DNA from: Geminocystis sp050753365
GTDB taxonomy: Bacteria; Cyanobacteriota; Cyanobacteriia; Cyanobacteriales; Cyanobacteriaceae
Direction of reading: 5' to 3'
DNA length: 64,000 bases
Assembly: GCF_050753365.1 (NCBI RefSeq)
Contig: NZ_JBLZFY010000008.1
Coordinates: 14,303 to 78,302 of the forward strand
Positions 34,493 to 43,926 of this stretch are shown here, one piece after another. Position 1 is the first letter of the stretch. Each line of letters starts with the position of its first letter. Below the pieces are notes generated by a model. The model worked only from the letters and a program-made list of their open reading frames with translations. It made no database searches and was not told where the DNA came from. The translations under genes and the position numbers were made by a program.

Positions 34493-34556
34493 TTTTATTT
34501 TATTTCCCTACTTAAACATAATTCTAAATTACCTTAAATATTAAACTGTAAAAAAA

Positions 34557-34907
34557 ATGACTAGAGTAAAAAGAGGTAACGTCGCCCGTAAAAGACGTAA
34601 GAAAATTTTAAAGTTGGCTAAAGGCTTTCGTGGCTCTCATTCTAAGCTATTTCGTACCGCTAACCAACAGGTTATGAAGGCTTTACGCAATGCTTACAGA
34701 GACAGACGTAAGAAAAAAAGAGATTTTCGCCGTTTATGGATTACCCGTATTAATGCCGCCGCTAGACTTCATGGAGTTAGCTATAGTCAATTAATTAACA
34801 AATTAGATAAAGCTAATATCGCTTTGAATCGTAAAATGTTGGCACAATTAGCAATCCAAGATGCAGAAGCATTCCAAAAAGTAGTTGAGTTAGCACTTCA
34901 AGGTTAA
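34557..34907 (+). CDS. rplT: 50S ribosomal protein L20
   Basis: A 116-residue protein needed for early 50S assembly. The basic start TRVKRGNVARKRRKKILKLA is followed by GFRGSHSKLFRTANQQVMKA and the globular end SQLINKLDKANIALNRKMLA. Length and sequence are typical. In E. coli and Bacillus L20 also represses its operon. It follows rpmI. Confidence 0.97.
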   Translation: MTRVKRGNVARKRRKKILKLAKGFRGSHSKLFRTANQQVMKALRNAYRDRRKKKRDFRRLWITRINAAARLHGVSYSQLINKLDKANIALNRKMLAQLAIQDAEAFQKVVELALQG

Positions 34908-34992
34908 CATCACATCTCCCAATAACGGCTAAAGTGGTTACTACACACTATAGAGAATTTTCGATCGAACTCTCTCAAGTATTAGATGGTAG

Positions 34993-35009
34993 GGTGGGCA
35001 TTGCCCACC
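34993..35009. repeat. GGTGGGCATTGCCCACC palindrome
   Basis: Perfect 8-bp stem GGTGGGCA / TGCCCACC around one base. This hairpin, with flanking TAGG/AATT bases, is common in cyanobacterial intergenic DNA. It lies after rplT and may also end its transcript. Confidence 0.65.
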
Positions 35010-35044
35010 AATTAAGCTACTTTCAACGAGTCGTTAAAACAAAC

Positions 35045-35289
35045 TAGGGATGCACAAAAAGTATTTTGATGAGAGTGGGTATCACAGGCATCAGGTGTCA
35101 GGTTAAAGAATGAAAAATCAAGGTGTTGAAGCGTTATATCTTCAACAAATATACAGGTGTATTGTGAATAATCAGATTTGAAATGCCCTGTTTTTGAGTA
35201 AAAATTGCCAAAAATTCGCACTTTTTTGTGAATATAATGTGCCTAAACCATTGATTTTAATAACCTTTTGATTTATTTAGCAAACCCTA
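35045..35289. repeat. MITE-like element, full copy 2
   Basis: Left end TAGGGATGCACAAAAAGTAT, right end TTTAGCAAACCCTAA. It is close to copy 1 at 595-846 across its whole length. It fills much of the 35-kb gap between rplT and the coiled-coil block, where no gene was recognised. Confidence 0.78.
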
Positions 35290-35484
35290 ATTATCTTGGT
35301 TCTTCTACAGTAGCTATGCAAAATTAACAGAAAATAAAAGCTATAAACTTTATAGAATAAGCGTTATAGTTAAATAAAATTGCAAATTTTATCATTTATT
35401 ATTTTGATAACTTCCATTGCCAATTGACTATTGCCCTTTGCCCTATGTCAATAAATAATTTATCATACTGAAAGTAGAAGAACC

Positions 35485-36384
35485 TTAATCTTTAATTAAT
35501 CTTTCAAAAATTTCAATCAAAGATTCTGCGTTATCATTAATATCTGAATATTGAGTTAATGCAGTTTCTATAATTTCCTTAAAGTTGCTATTTTCCTCAT
35601 TAATTTCTTGTTCTTTATTTCTCAATATTTCTATTAATTCATCTTCAATTAAAGCAAATATTTCCTGATATTTATCTTGTAAATTATTGCCTTTATCGTC
35701 ATAAAAATTAACTAAATATTCGGTGATATTGTCTAGGTTTTCTTTATAAATACTATCAATATTTTCTATATCATTACCTATATTGTCAAAGGAATTTTGT
35801 AAATTTTCTGTTTCTTCTTCAAGGCTATTATTAATATTTTCTTCTAGTAATTGTAATAATTTTTCCTCACTATCTTCTACAATATTTTGATAGTTTTTAA
35901 TACCCCTAATCATCACATCTTTGATGAATCCTGTTACTTTATTAAGATTAGATTCTAAGGGGGGTTTTATTTCTGTGACAGTATCGTTAAAATGCTTTAC
36001 TATACCTGATAACTGTTCGATCGAATCATTAACTGTTTGACTATGATTACCCATTTTGTCCACTAAATCAATTACCTCTTGTTTTCTTTCTTGAGCGAGG
36101 GTTTCTGTTTCTGTGATAAATTGATCAATGTGTTCTCCTAAACTGTCTAATTCTTCTAACATGGAGGAGATTTCTTCTACAAAATTCTCGGAAATATTAT
36201 CAATTTCTTCGGCTAAAGTTTCTGATATATCCATTAAACTACCATAACTTTCTTCGGTTAATTGATTACTTTCTTCCAAAAAATCTTCTAAGTCGTCTAT
36301 TCTCTCATAGGTGTCTTTTTTTTCTGTTTCAAAATCTAAAAACTCTTGATAAACATTGCTGACTATATCAATTAATGTACTCAT
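35485..36384 (-). CDS. Acidic coiled-coil protein (block gene 10)
   Basis: A 299-residue, very acidic protein predicted helical almost throughout, with heptad spacing of Leu/Ile (for example DLEDFLEESNQLTEESYGSL, NISENFVEEISSMLEELDSL). No signal peptide, no membrane segment and no motif of known function. It is the last gene of the ten-gene minus-strand block and lies 28 bp after the preceding one, so co-transcription is likely. Length and style match its neighbours (300-310 residues), which suggests repeated duplication from one ancestor or selection for similar rod length. Confidence 0.7.
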   Translation of the reverse strand: MSTLIDIVSNVYQEFLDFETEKKDTYERIDDLEDFLEESNQLTEESYGSLMDISETLAEEIDNISENFVEEISSMLEELDSLGEHIDQFITETETLAQERKQEVIDLVDKMGNHSQTVNDSIEQLSGIVKHFNDTVTEIKPPLESNLNKVTGFIKDVMIRGIKNYQNIVEDSEEKLLQLLEENINNSLEEETENLQNSFDNIGNDIENIDSIYKENLDNITEYLVNFYDDKGNNLQDKYQEIFALIEDELIEILRNKEQEINEENSNFKEIIETALTQYSDINDNAESLIEIFERLIKD

Positions 36385-36412
36385 GATTTTTTCTCCTTAA
36401 AGTTAAATAAAG

Positions 36413-37339
36413 TTAAATATTTAATGACTCTTTTGCTTCTTCTAAATCGCAAATTAGTTGTCTAATAGATGGCATTAAACCCGTTAAATTTTCTGATATA
36501 TTCACGAATTTACTATGGTAATCATCTATTTCTTGACTATTATCTTCTATAGCTAAAGATTCTTGTATCGATTCCATAACATCCCCAATAGTTTCTTTGA
36601 TTAACTCTCCCATTTGTGCTATTTTATCTTCGGTTTCCTCGCTAAATTCTTTAATTTTATCTTCAATATTTTCTAAACTATTTTCTATTTCTTGTTTTAA
36701 ATTTTCCTCCACATTATTTAAAGCATTAATAATATTATTTTGCACATAATTTTCTAAGGTGTTTTGCATTTCCTCTAAATTATTTTCAGTGATGCTAAAA
36801 TGAGATTGACTGGTTTGTTCAAGACGGGTTAATTTTTGAGTTAAAATATCCGTTTCTTGTTCCATTTCTAACCAACTAACTTCCATTTTATTATAATTAT
36901 CTTCCACCGTGTGCCATAATTCATTAAAAATGCCCATACTATCTGTTAATAATTGTAGATGTTGGTTTTTGATGGTTTCTAGTTGATTTTCAAATCGCTG
37001 AAAGTAGTTATTAACTCCTTCTAATATCGGCAACATTTCTGCTTCTTGGGTATCAATAATTTTATCTAGTTTTTTCAGTTTACTAGCTATGGAAATCATT
37101 TTATTTTGCAATAAACTTTGTTGTTGAATTATGGTTTTTGGTAAGGCTTTTAACTTTTCTTGAATATTTAATAATGATGCCACCATTTCTAATTGTTTGA
37201 GTTTATTTTGTTCGATCGAACCAGCAATTTGTTGTTTAATGAGAGTAAGTTTTTCTGTCATGATAGCCAATTCATCGGGGAGTTGTTTTCTAACTTGACT
37301 GATATATTCTAATCCTGCAATTAAAGCCTCAGTGGACAT
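36413..37339 (-). CDS. Coiled-coil protein (block gene 9)
   Basis: A 308-residue predominantly helical protein. Heptads are clear in KLTLIKQQIAGSIEQNKLKQ, SKLKKLDKIIDTQEAEMLPI and NVEENLKQEIENSLENIEDK. The first two thirds are near neutral, the last third acidic. No signal peptide or membrane segment. A GGAG-type site lies just before the ATG, 14 bp after the stop of the preceding coiled-coil gene. Likely a soluble rod or scaffold; function unknown. Confidence 0.7.
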   Translation of the reverse strand: MSTEALIAGLEYISQVRKQLPDELAIMTEKLTLIKQQIAGSIEQNKLKQLEMVASLLNIQEKLKALPKTIIQQQSLLQNKMISIASKLKKLDKIIDTQEAEMLPILEGVNNYFQRFENQLETIKNQHLQLLTDSMGIFNELWHTVEDNYNKMEVSWLEMEQETDILTQKLTRLEQTSQSHFSITENNLEEMQNTLENYVQNNIINALNNVEENLKQEIENSLENIEDKIKEFSEETEDKIAQMGELIKETIGDVMESIQESLAIEDNSQEIDDYHSKFVNISENLTGLMPSIRQLICDLEEAKESLNI

Positions 37340-37353
37340 AATTTTCTCCTTAT

Positions 37354-38997
37354 TTAAACGGTGATATTATCTAATTGTTGATTCATTTCTTCGGCAATTT
37401 CACTGGCAGAAGATAAGTCTTCACTTAGGGTAATTAACTCCTCTAAGTTATTGGATATTTGCTCAATTTGCTCATAATTATCTAAGTGTTGAAATAAAAA
37501 TTTTAACAAATTATCTGAGAGGTTATTCATTTCATTTTCTATATCATTTTGAGCATTACTTTCTATGGTATTTTGGAAACTATTTAAGGATGCCTCACTA
37601 GACTCTTGAAAATCATTAATTAAACTAATATTTTTCTGAATAAATTGAGTGCTTTCTTCTTCGATATTTTCCTGAAAAGTTGTTACACTAGATTCCATTT
37701 CCTGCGGTTGAATTTCCCTAATTTCTGTACTCAATTCGGTAAATTTTTCTTCTAGGTTCGATCGACTATCATTAAAAATATCCATAATAGTAGTTACCTT
37801 TTCTTCCGTTTCTTCCTCCTGATTAACTACTTCATTATTCATGGTATCTATCAATTCTTGAAAAGAAGTAAGAGAATTTTCAATTTTATCGATAACTTGG
37901 GTTAATTTTTCAGGAGTATCAATAACTTCCTCATCATCACTATTATTATTTTGTTGTAAATATTCCCCCTTAATAATTTGTTGAATGATAGCATCAATTC
38001 TGTCAAAATCATTTTTTAAAGATTGTTGGTTAGAATCAATTTTATTAGTAATTTCCGTAGTGTTATTAGTGGAAGTTTCTTGAATTTCTGAGAGATTTTT
38101 CATCAATTCTGTTAAGGTATTTTGAAAATCAGTGAATTGCTGTAAAGTATTTTCTTCCTGAGAATTTATATCCGTTTGATTTTCCGTTAATTTTTTTGTC
38201 AAACTTTCCAATAAATCATCTAACTGTTTACCGCTATCATCTAACTCATTCGCTTCTTTTTCCGAATCTTCTGTTAAACCATCTAACAATTTTCCTAATT
38301 CATCTAACTTGGCACTTATTTCCTCAATCTGATTTTGAGCACTATCCACATCCTCCGCCATTTCTTTGACACCACTTTTTTCTTCCCCTTTTGCCGAATC
38401 GCCCTTGCCTGAGTTGCCTTTTTTTCCTCCTCCCCCTTCTTTACCTCCTCCTCCTTTACTTTCGGGTTGTTTCTCTTTATCTCCTCCTTTTGCTTTATCC
38501 CCTCCTCCTGTAGAAACTGAATCTTGAGAAGATTTATCCCCTCCCTCCGATGGGGTTTTATTTTCTTCACCCCCTGCCTGTTGAGAAGCGTTTTCTCCCT
38601 TTTCTCCTCCTTTCTCACCATCTCCATCTCCTTTTTCACTGGCATCGCTACCCCCAGAAGCAGAGGAAGAATTACTATCACCACCACTTAATTCGTCTAA
38701 TTTCCCTTGTGCTTCCTGAATTTCTGATTCTGTAGGGATTTCTCCTTGCTCCATTTTTGATGCTAAACTGCCAATATATTCCCCCATGCTTTGTAATTGG
38801 GAGGCTTCTTCTCCTTCCAATTCTTGGGCTAAAGCTAGTAAATCTACACTATTTCCCTGTAATTCTTGAGTGAGATTTGACAGGGTATCCTCAGCTTGTA
38901 CTCCACTTTTAAAACCCATACCAATTAAACTACCTAAGACTCCTAAACCTGCGACGGAGGAGGCGACTACTTTTTTGGCTTTTTCTGAAATATCCAT
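37354..38997 (-). CDS. Coiled-coil protein with low-complexity Gly/Lys/Ser/Glu linker (block gene 8)
   Basis: A 547-residue protein in three parts. Residues 1-35 hold a short hydrophobic run (AGLGVLGSLIGMGF) that may anchor it or be a buried helix. Residues about 105-205 are low-complexity Gly/Lys/Ser/Glu/Asp, including KGGGGKEGGGGKKGN-like runs, probably disordered. The rest is acidic coiled coil (EEISAKLDELGKLLDGLTED and similar). The disordered part is the only one of its kind in the block and could be a flexible hinge or a site that drives condensation. No family recognised. Confidence 0.68.
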   Translation of the reverse strand: MDISEKAKKVVASSVAGLGVLGSLIGMGFKSGVQAEDTLSNLTQELQGNSVDLLALAQELEGEEASQLQSMGEYIGSLASKMEQGEIPTESEIQEAQGKLDELSGGDSNSSSASGGSDASEKGDGDGEKGGEKGENASQQAGGEENKTPSEGGDKSSQDSVSTGGGDKAKGGDKEKQPESKGGGGKEGGGGKKGNSGKGDSAKGEEKSGVKEMAEDVDSAQNQIEEISAKLDELGKLLDGLTEDSEKEANELDDSGKQLDDLLESLTKKLTENQTDINSQEENTLQQFTDFQNTLTELMKNLSEIQETSTNNTTEITNKIDSNQQSLKNDFDRIDAIIQQIIKGEYLQQNNNSDDEEVIDTPEKLTQVIDKIENSLTSFQELIDTMNNEVVNQEEETEEKVTTIMDIFNDSRSNLEEKFTELSTEIREIQPQEMESSVTTFQENIEEESTQFIQKNISLINDFQESSEASLNSFQNTIESNAQNDIENEMNNLSDNLLKFLFQHLDNYEQIEQISNNLEELITLSEDLSSASEIAEEMNQQLDNITV

Positions 38998-39167
38998 AAT
39001 AAAAAAGGTGCTAGGTTAAAGTTTATAGTAATTTAAAATTACTCTTATATAATATCTAACAATTATATATAAAATTATAGGAAAATATATGCTAAAAAAA
39101 CTGAAAAAAATATTAAGAATTAATTATTAATAGTTTAGTTTCACAACTATTGTAGAATACTCATCAT

Positions 39168-40070
39168 CTATTCGATCGAACTCACAATATCACAACTTCG
39201 ATCGTACCGCTCATTTATTTGGGTTAAACATTGATTATTTTCTCTTAATTTATCTTGATTATTCACAATGTTTTTAACTAGATTTTCTCCTACATTATTG
39301 AGGTTATCGTTAATAGTTTGAATCAAAGTTTTGCTTTCCTCTAATTGAGTAATAATATTATTTATGACTTCTTCATTTAAGTTGTTTTTAATTTCTTCAT
39401 CAAATCTATTATCATACTGTTTTACCTCTTTTTCTACTTGTTTTTGATAGTTAATAGTCTGATTTATCAACTGTTTATTATCATTTTTTAAACTATTAAT
39501 TTGATTATTTAATAACTGTTCAATTTCATTAAAATTATCGGTTAAATTAGTTTGCTGTTGTCGAAAATTGCGTCTCCAATTATTAGTTTTAGTTTGAAAA
39601 TCATCTAAATCTCTAATCATTTCTTCTTGATAGTTAACTAAATCGTTATCTAAGGTTTCAATTTTTGTTGACCATTGATTAATATTGTTCAATAATTGAT
39701 TTACAGCAGTATCAATATTTCGATCGATATTGGCAATAGTATCTCTAAACTCTTGATTTTTAGTTTGATATTCAGTAATCAAATCATCGGTAGTTCGATC
39801 GATTAAATCCGTTTGATTTTTGAGGTTGTTTAAAGTTTCTTCAGCCGAGTTTTTTTCCTCTTTTAATCTATTACTTAAATCTAGTAATTTTTGACCTAAA
39901 TTATTGGTAATATTAAGGGTATTTGTATTAATATTATCGATATTATTGTGTAAGGAATCGATGGCTTTATTAACCATAGAAAATGAACCAGTAGAAGCGT
40001 TAGTTTGACCTCCTAATAGTTCTATTCTCTCTTGAAATCGATCGATTAATTCATTTAAAGTAAGACTCAT
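39168..40070 (-). CDS. Asn-rich coiled-coil protein (block gene 7)
   Basis: A 300-residue helical protein rich in Asn, Asp and Leu, with heptads such as LGQKLLDLSNRLKEEKNSAE and NQLLNNINQWSTKIETLDND. It starts MSLTLNELIDRFQERIELLG. No signal peptide or membrane segment. The composition differs from its more acidic neighbours, which argues against a very recent duplication. Single cysteines occur only near the C-terminus (NNQCLTQI, RSCDIV). Function unknown. Confidence 0.68.
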   Translation of the reverse strand: MSLTLNELIDRFQERIELLGGQTNASTGSFSMVNKAIDSLHNNIDNINTNTLNITNNLGQKLLDLSNRLKEEKNSAEETLNNLKNQTDLIDRTTDDLITEYQTKNQEFRDTIANIDRNIDTAVNQLLNNINQWSTKIETLDNDLVNYQEEMIRDLDDFQTKTNNWRRNFRQQQTNLTDNFNEIEQLLNNQINSLKNDNKQLINQTINYQKQVEKEVKQYDNRFDEEIKNNLNEEVINNIITQLEESKTLIQTINDNLNNVGENLVKNIVNNQDKLRENNQCLTQINERYDRSCDIVSSIE

Positions 40071-40105
40071 AAATCTAGTTAATATTTATTTTTTTAAACT
40101 AATAG

Positions 40106-40360
40106 CTATTTAACAAAAATAAGTTTTGCAATTATTCCCAGTAAGCTAGTAAACATAACAGCAATGAGAGTATTTAAACGAGTATCAATACTATCGAGTC
40201 TTTTGTTAATTCCACTTTGCCCTTCTTTTAAAGTCGCAATATCCACTTTCATATCGTTTAATTTCTCGTTGACTTGCCCATTTTGAGTAATCATTCGATT
40301 ATTTAATTGTGTAATTAACTCTTTAACTTCTTTTAAATCATTTTCTGTTATGGTACTCAT
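40106..40360 (-). CDS. Small coiled-coil membrane protein (block gene 6)
   Basis: An 84-residue protein starting at ATG 40360 (MSTITENDLKEVKELIT). A coiled coil (LNDMKVDIATLKEGQSGINK, then RLDSIDTRLNTL) is followed by a C-terminal membrane helix (IAVMFTSLLGIIAKLIFV). Proteins of this design are numerous in cyanobacteria. In this block it could serve as the membrane attachment of a larger coiled-coil assembly (inference). The open frame extends 9 codons further up without family support. Confidence 0.7.
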   Translation of the reverse strand: MSTITENDLKEVKELITQLNNRMITQNGQVNEKLNDMKVDIATLKEGQSGINKRLDSIDTRLNTLIAVMFTSLLGIIAKLIFVK

Positions 40361-40457
40361 GACAAAATTGCTTAAATTTATCTGCAATTTGATCTTTTTT
40401 ATAACTTCTTAATTCTTACTTATTACTTATTACTTATTACTTCTTACTTTTTACTTT

Positions 40458-41366
40458 TTACACTCCCACTTTACTTAACAATTCCTTCACTTCGTCAAAA
40501 ATGCCGATCGCACTCTTTAAACCAATATTTGTCGTATCCATTGCTGTTGTTAAGGTATCTGTGGTAGTGTCAACGGTTGAGCCTAGAGTAGAAACAGCCT
40601 CGCTAATGGTACTCAAAGTACTTTCTATATTTTCGGCGGTGGAAAGTAAATCTCCGAAAATACCCTCCGCACTACTGGTAAATTCTTCTAAAGTAGAATT
40701 AGCAGATTCTTGGGTATTATTTGCTTGTTCTTGGGCTTGAGTACTAACATTATTCGTTAATTCTTCAATTTGAGTAGAAAATGCCGAAATCATGTCATTT
40801 AAACGAGAAATAGCATCTTCTGCTATCTGTTGTTCTACTTCTGCTGTTTTTCCTTCCACTTCTGATTGATTTTCATTGATAGCACTTTGGAAATCATTTT
40901 CCAGTTTACCTTGAGATTCGCTAACAGTGCTTTCTAAATCTTCTTGTATTTCCTCCACTTTGCTTTGTAAAGTTTCGAGAGTGTCTTTGATAGTGTTAAA
41001 CACTTCTTCTAATTCCGAAGATTTTGCCTCACTATCTTCTTTTAAGGCGTTAATTTCGGTTTTAGTGTTTTCTACTCCTTGAGAGGCTTGTTCTTGGGCA
41101 GACTGTACGTTACTTTGTAAATTAGTTAATCCTTCCTTGAGGCTATCGGTTTGAGTGCTTAATTCTTCCCTTGCCGTGGAAATTTTCTCTAATAATGCTT
41201 GAGCGCGTGCCGATAATTCTTCCCAGTTACTATCAAATTCTTCCCCTACAGTAGCTAATTTTTCCCTTGCTTGGGTTAGATTTTCTTCCGCAGAATCTGC
41301 ACGATTTAATAATTCTTGTAATTGATTGACGGTTTCGCCAATACTTTGCTCTAAATCTACAGCCAT
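40458..41366 (-). CDS. Acidic coiled-coil protein (block gene 5)
   Basis: A 302-residue, Ser/Thr/Glu/Gln-rich helical protein with continuous heptads (TDSLKEGLTNLQSNVQSAQE, LEELTNNVSTQAQEQANNTQ). The start AVDLEQSIGETVNQLQELLN and the helical pattern resemble apolipoprotein-like or methyl-accepting signalling coiled coils, but no receptor domain is present. A less helical segment (TLGSTVDTTTDTLTTAMDTT) lies near residue 265. No membrane segment. Separated from the next gene upstream by a 35-bp tandem array. Confidence 0.7.
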   Translation of the reverse strand: MAVDLEQSIGETVNQLQELLNRADSAEENLTQAREKLATVGEEFDSNWEELSARAQALLEKISTAREELSTQTDSLKEGLTNLQSNVQSAQEQASQGVENTKTEINALKEDSEAKSSELEEVFNTIKDTLETLQSKVEEIQEDLESTVSESQGKLENDFQSAINENQSEVEGKTAEVEQQIAEDAISRLNDMISAFSTQIEELTNNVSTQAQEQANNTQESANSTLEEFTSSAEGIFGDLLSTAENIESTLSTISEAVSTLGSTVDTTTDTLTTAMDTTNIGLKSAIGIFDEVKELLSKVGV

Positions 41367-41448
41367 GTTTTTAACTCCTTTTGATCAATGTTATATTTAA
41401 TAGTTTGTAGGCTTTAGCCTTTCGATCCTCATATCTCCGAAATAAGAG

Positions 41449-41605
41449 ATTGCTTCGTTACCTCGCAATGACAGATAAGAGAGATTGCTTCGTTACCTCG
41501 CAATGACAGATAAGAGAGATTGTTTCGTTACCTCGCAATAACAGATAAGAGAGATTGCTTCGTGCCTCGCAATGACAGATAAGAGAGATTGGTTTGTTTC
41601 TCGCA
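41449..41605. repeat. Tandem array of a 35-bp repeat, array 1
   Basis: Five units starting at 41449, 41484, 41519, 41554 and 41588, with a unit that reads ATTGCTTCGTTACCTCGCAA then TGACAGATAAGAGAG. The core is the reverse complement of the dispersed CATTGCGAGG-ACGAAGCAAT repeat. There are no variable spacers, so it is not a CRISPR array. It lies between two coiled-coil genes. Confidence 0.85.
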
Positions 41606-41624
41606 ATGACAAAGCACAAACCTA

Positions 41625-42557
41625 TTACCCGAAAGAAATACCAAATTTACTAGCGGCAGATTTGACACCATCGATACCTTCTTCGATGGGATCGATAAAG
41701 CCTTCTAATTCATCGATTAAATCCCCAACAATTTCTCTTATGGTTGAAGATTCGCCTTCAGCGTCGGTGATTTTTTGTACCATGTCATCGAGAGAATCGG
41801 TAACTTTACCAATGGCGGAGGCAATTAATTCTTGTAACTGTTGTTCAATTTCACTTTGGGCTTTATCCATCAACCCTTCAACGCCCCCTGACATAGTTTC
41901 GCTAGTGGAAGCCAAAACACTACTAAAATTCTCACTGACGGAAGCAAATTCTTGTGCCATAGTTTGAATGTCACTGGTAACGGTTTCTTGCCCTTGATTT
42001 ACCTGCTCGGTGAAATTCTGCATTTCTTGTTCCATGCGACTGTTAACATCTTCGAGTTTGTCTCGTAAGGCTTCCATTACATTAAGAGTGCTTTCCATAG
42101 CGGAGGCTAATTCTTCTTGACTAGCTTTAATGGCATTTTGAGCTTCTGTGAGGGTGTTTTGAGTAGCTTCTTCGGTGCTTTCGGTTTCGGTTTTTCCTTC
42201 ATCGATTTGGGTTTTAAATTCATTCATTTTTTCCATCGCGCTTTGAACTTCTTCAATCATCTGCTGTTGAGCTTCTTGTAAGAAGGCGGTTAATTCATTG
42301 GCACTATTTTCAAAGTTAACTACTTCAGCATCGGTGTTACTTTCATTTTCGGCGATTTCATCTTTCATAGCGGTTAATGCTTCTTGAATTTCGCTCATAA
42401 TGTCAGCTACTTGGGTTTGTTTTTCCTCCACGTTAGCCACTAATTCGTTAGCTTCGGCTTCTACTTCTTCGGCTAAAGTAATTAAATTGTCTAATCTTTC
42501 AGGAAATTGGATAATTAACTGAGATAGCATATTCAGACTGTCGCTTAATTCACTCAT
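41625..42557 (-). CDS. Acidic coiled-coil protein (block gene 4)
   Basis: A 310-residue very acidic helical protein. It begins MSELSDSLNMLSQLIIQFPE and continues with long heptads (VEEKQTQVADIMSEIQEALT, ESTEEATQNTLTEAQNAIKA). Ala, Glu, Met and Gln dominate, as in soluble rods. No signal peptide, membrane segment or enzymatic motif. It lies between the two 35-bp arrays. Similar in size and style to block genes 5, 9 and 10. Confidence 0.7.
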   Translation of the reverse strand: MSELSDSLNMLSQLIIQFPERLDNLITLAEEVEAEANELVANVEEKQTQVADIMSEIQEALTAMKDEIAENESNTDAEVVNFENSANELTAFLQEAQQQMIEEVQSAMEKMNEFKTQIDEGKTETESTEEATQNTLTEAQNAIKASQEELASAMESTLNVMEALRDKLEDVNSRMEQEMQNFTEQVNQGQETVTSDIQTMAQEFASVSENFSSVLASTSETMSGGVEGLMDKAQSEIEQQLQELIASAIGKVTDSLDDMVQKITDAEGESSTIREIVGDLIDELEGFIDPIEEGIDGVKSAASKFGISFG

Positions 42558-42628
42558 GTTTAAAACTCCTTATTTGTTATAAATTTTTTGAGATTTGCTT
42601 ATTGGTGGTAAAAATCAAGTTTGATCGA

Positions 42629-42758
42629 GATTGCTTCGTGCCTCGCAATGACTGATAAAGAAAATTGCTTTGTTTCCTCGCAATGACTGATAAAGGAGAT
42701 TGCTTTGTTTCCTCGCAATGACTGATAAGGAAGATTGTTTTATTACCTTGCAATGGCA
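42629..42758. repeat. Tandem array of a 35-bp repeat, array 2
   Basis: Four units starting at about 42629, 42664, 42699 and 42734, each like ATTGCTTTGTTTCCTCGCAA then TGACTGATAAAGGAG. The period is the same as in array 1, with more sequence drift. It fills the gap between block genes 3 and 4. Confidence 0.83.
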
Positions 42759-42767
42759 TAGCATCAT

Positions 42768-43760
42768 TTAGAAATCAAAAGCTGACAATACTGCATTAAT
42801 CGAACCTAATGTTACTTTGGCAGCAACAATAACGGGTAAAATAGGACTGATTGAGCCTGTAACAGAAGTACCTATGGTTGTCATGGTGATATTTTCTACC
42901 ATTTCTTGGGCTAAGGCAGATACGGCGTTTTCCATCGCATCTTGAAAAGCCTCTGTTAGTTCGTCTTTCATGGTTTCTCCCGAATATTCGATCGAATTCT
43001 CCAGAATTTCGTCTAAACGCTCCTTAAGTTGATCTGCTAAATCCATGTTTTCGTCACTGAAAGAAGAAAGCAAATCTTCAAAACCACTGGTTAAATCGTC
43101 TAATTGAGAGGTTAATTCCGTTAATTGCTCTCCTGTCAAATTACCGCTAAACTCACTCAGTAAAGAATCTAACTCACTTTTTTGAGTTTCCCCTACATTG
43201 GTGGCAGTTTCTTCTAACTTATCTTCCGTTTCTTCTTGGGCGGAGGTTAAATTATCTTGTAATCCTAAGACTTCATCAGTAAAGGTACTGAAAAATTCTT
43301 CGGCGGTGTTGTTGCTTTCTGCTAAAGATGATGTTAGAGTTTCGATCGAAGCCATCAAGTTACCGAAAGTTTCGGTTAAGTCTGCAAAAACCCCTTCTAA
43401 ACCCTCCTGTTGATTGTTGACTTCTTCTTCAACTTCTCCTTTTTTCTCCTCAATGGATTGATTAACTTCAGTGGTAAGATACCTTAACTGTTTATTATCA
43501 GAAAAAATCTGAAATCTTTTTGAAACTTCATCACATCTTTTTTGAGGTGTCCACCCCGAACTTCTAAAAAAGTCACTTTCCCAAACGATTAACAAAATTC
43601 TACCTTTTTCTGTATCCACTACAGTACTTGGTTTACCTTGATGATTGATACAACTATAAACATTTCTTTTCGTTTGTGCTTCCATTGGACTATTTAACCA
43701 TAGCAAAGGTACGATCGAAATAGCCAACATCATTATTTTACCTAACCATGAATTTTTCAT
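42768..43760 (-). CDS. Chimera: COP23-type exported N-terminus joined to a coiled-coil protein (block gene 3)
   Basis: Read from the ATG at 43760 (an ATG 4 codons upstream is also open). The first 97 residues, signal peptide KNSWLGKIMMLAISIVPLLW included, are nearly the same as those of the neighbouring COP23-type gene, up to FSDNKQLRYLTT. The sequence then changes at once to an acidic coiled coil (SIEEKKGEVEEEVNNQQEGL onward) like the other block proteins, ending with a hydrophobic segment (TIGTSVTGSISPILPVIVAA). It appears to be the product of a duplication that fused the exported N-terminus to a coiled-coil gene. If secreted, it would be the only exported rod of the set. Confidence 0.68.
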   Translation of the reverse strand: MKNSWLGKIMMLAISIVPLLWLNSPMEAQTKRNVYSCINHQGKPSTVVDTEKGRILLIVWESDFFRSSGWTPQKRCDEVSKRFQIFSDNKQLRYLTTEVNQSIEEKKGEVEEEVNNQQEGLEGVFADLTETFGNLMASIETLTSSLAESNNTAEEFFSTFTDEVLGLQDNLTSAQEETEDKLEETATNVGETQKSELDSLLSEFSGNLTGEQLTELTSQLDDLTSGFEDLLSSFSDENMDLADQLKERLDEILENSIEYSGETMKDELTEAFQDAMENAVSALAQEMVENITMTTIGTSVTGSISPILPVIVAAKVTLGSINAVLSAFDF

Positions 43761-43926
43761 AATTTTTACCATGAAATAACGGTTTTTATAATTTTCTAAA
43801 GTTATGATACTTTTGACAGGCTACATGATTTTGATATTTTTTGGGAAGTATTGTGTTATCTCGTTTCATATAGCCATGAGAATTAAATAACTTTATTTGG
43901 GGCATATCAGTTATTTTTCCATTTGC

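Noticed and set aside
38316..38687. Lys/Glu-rich open frame on the minus strand inside block gene 8
   Set aside because: It is the frame-shifted shadow of the low-complexity Gly/Lys/Glu linker of that gene.
41449..41605. Regular 35-bp repeats that could be taken for a CRISPR array
   Set aside because: The units are directly adjacent and the whole period is repeat; there are no unique spacers, no leader and no cas genes in the window.
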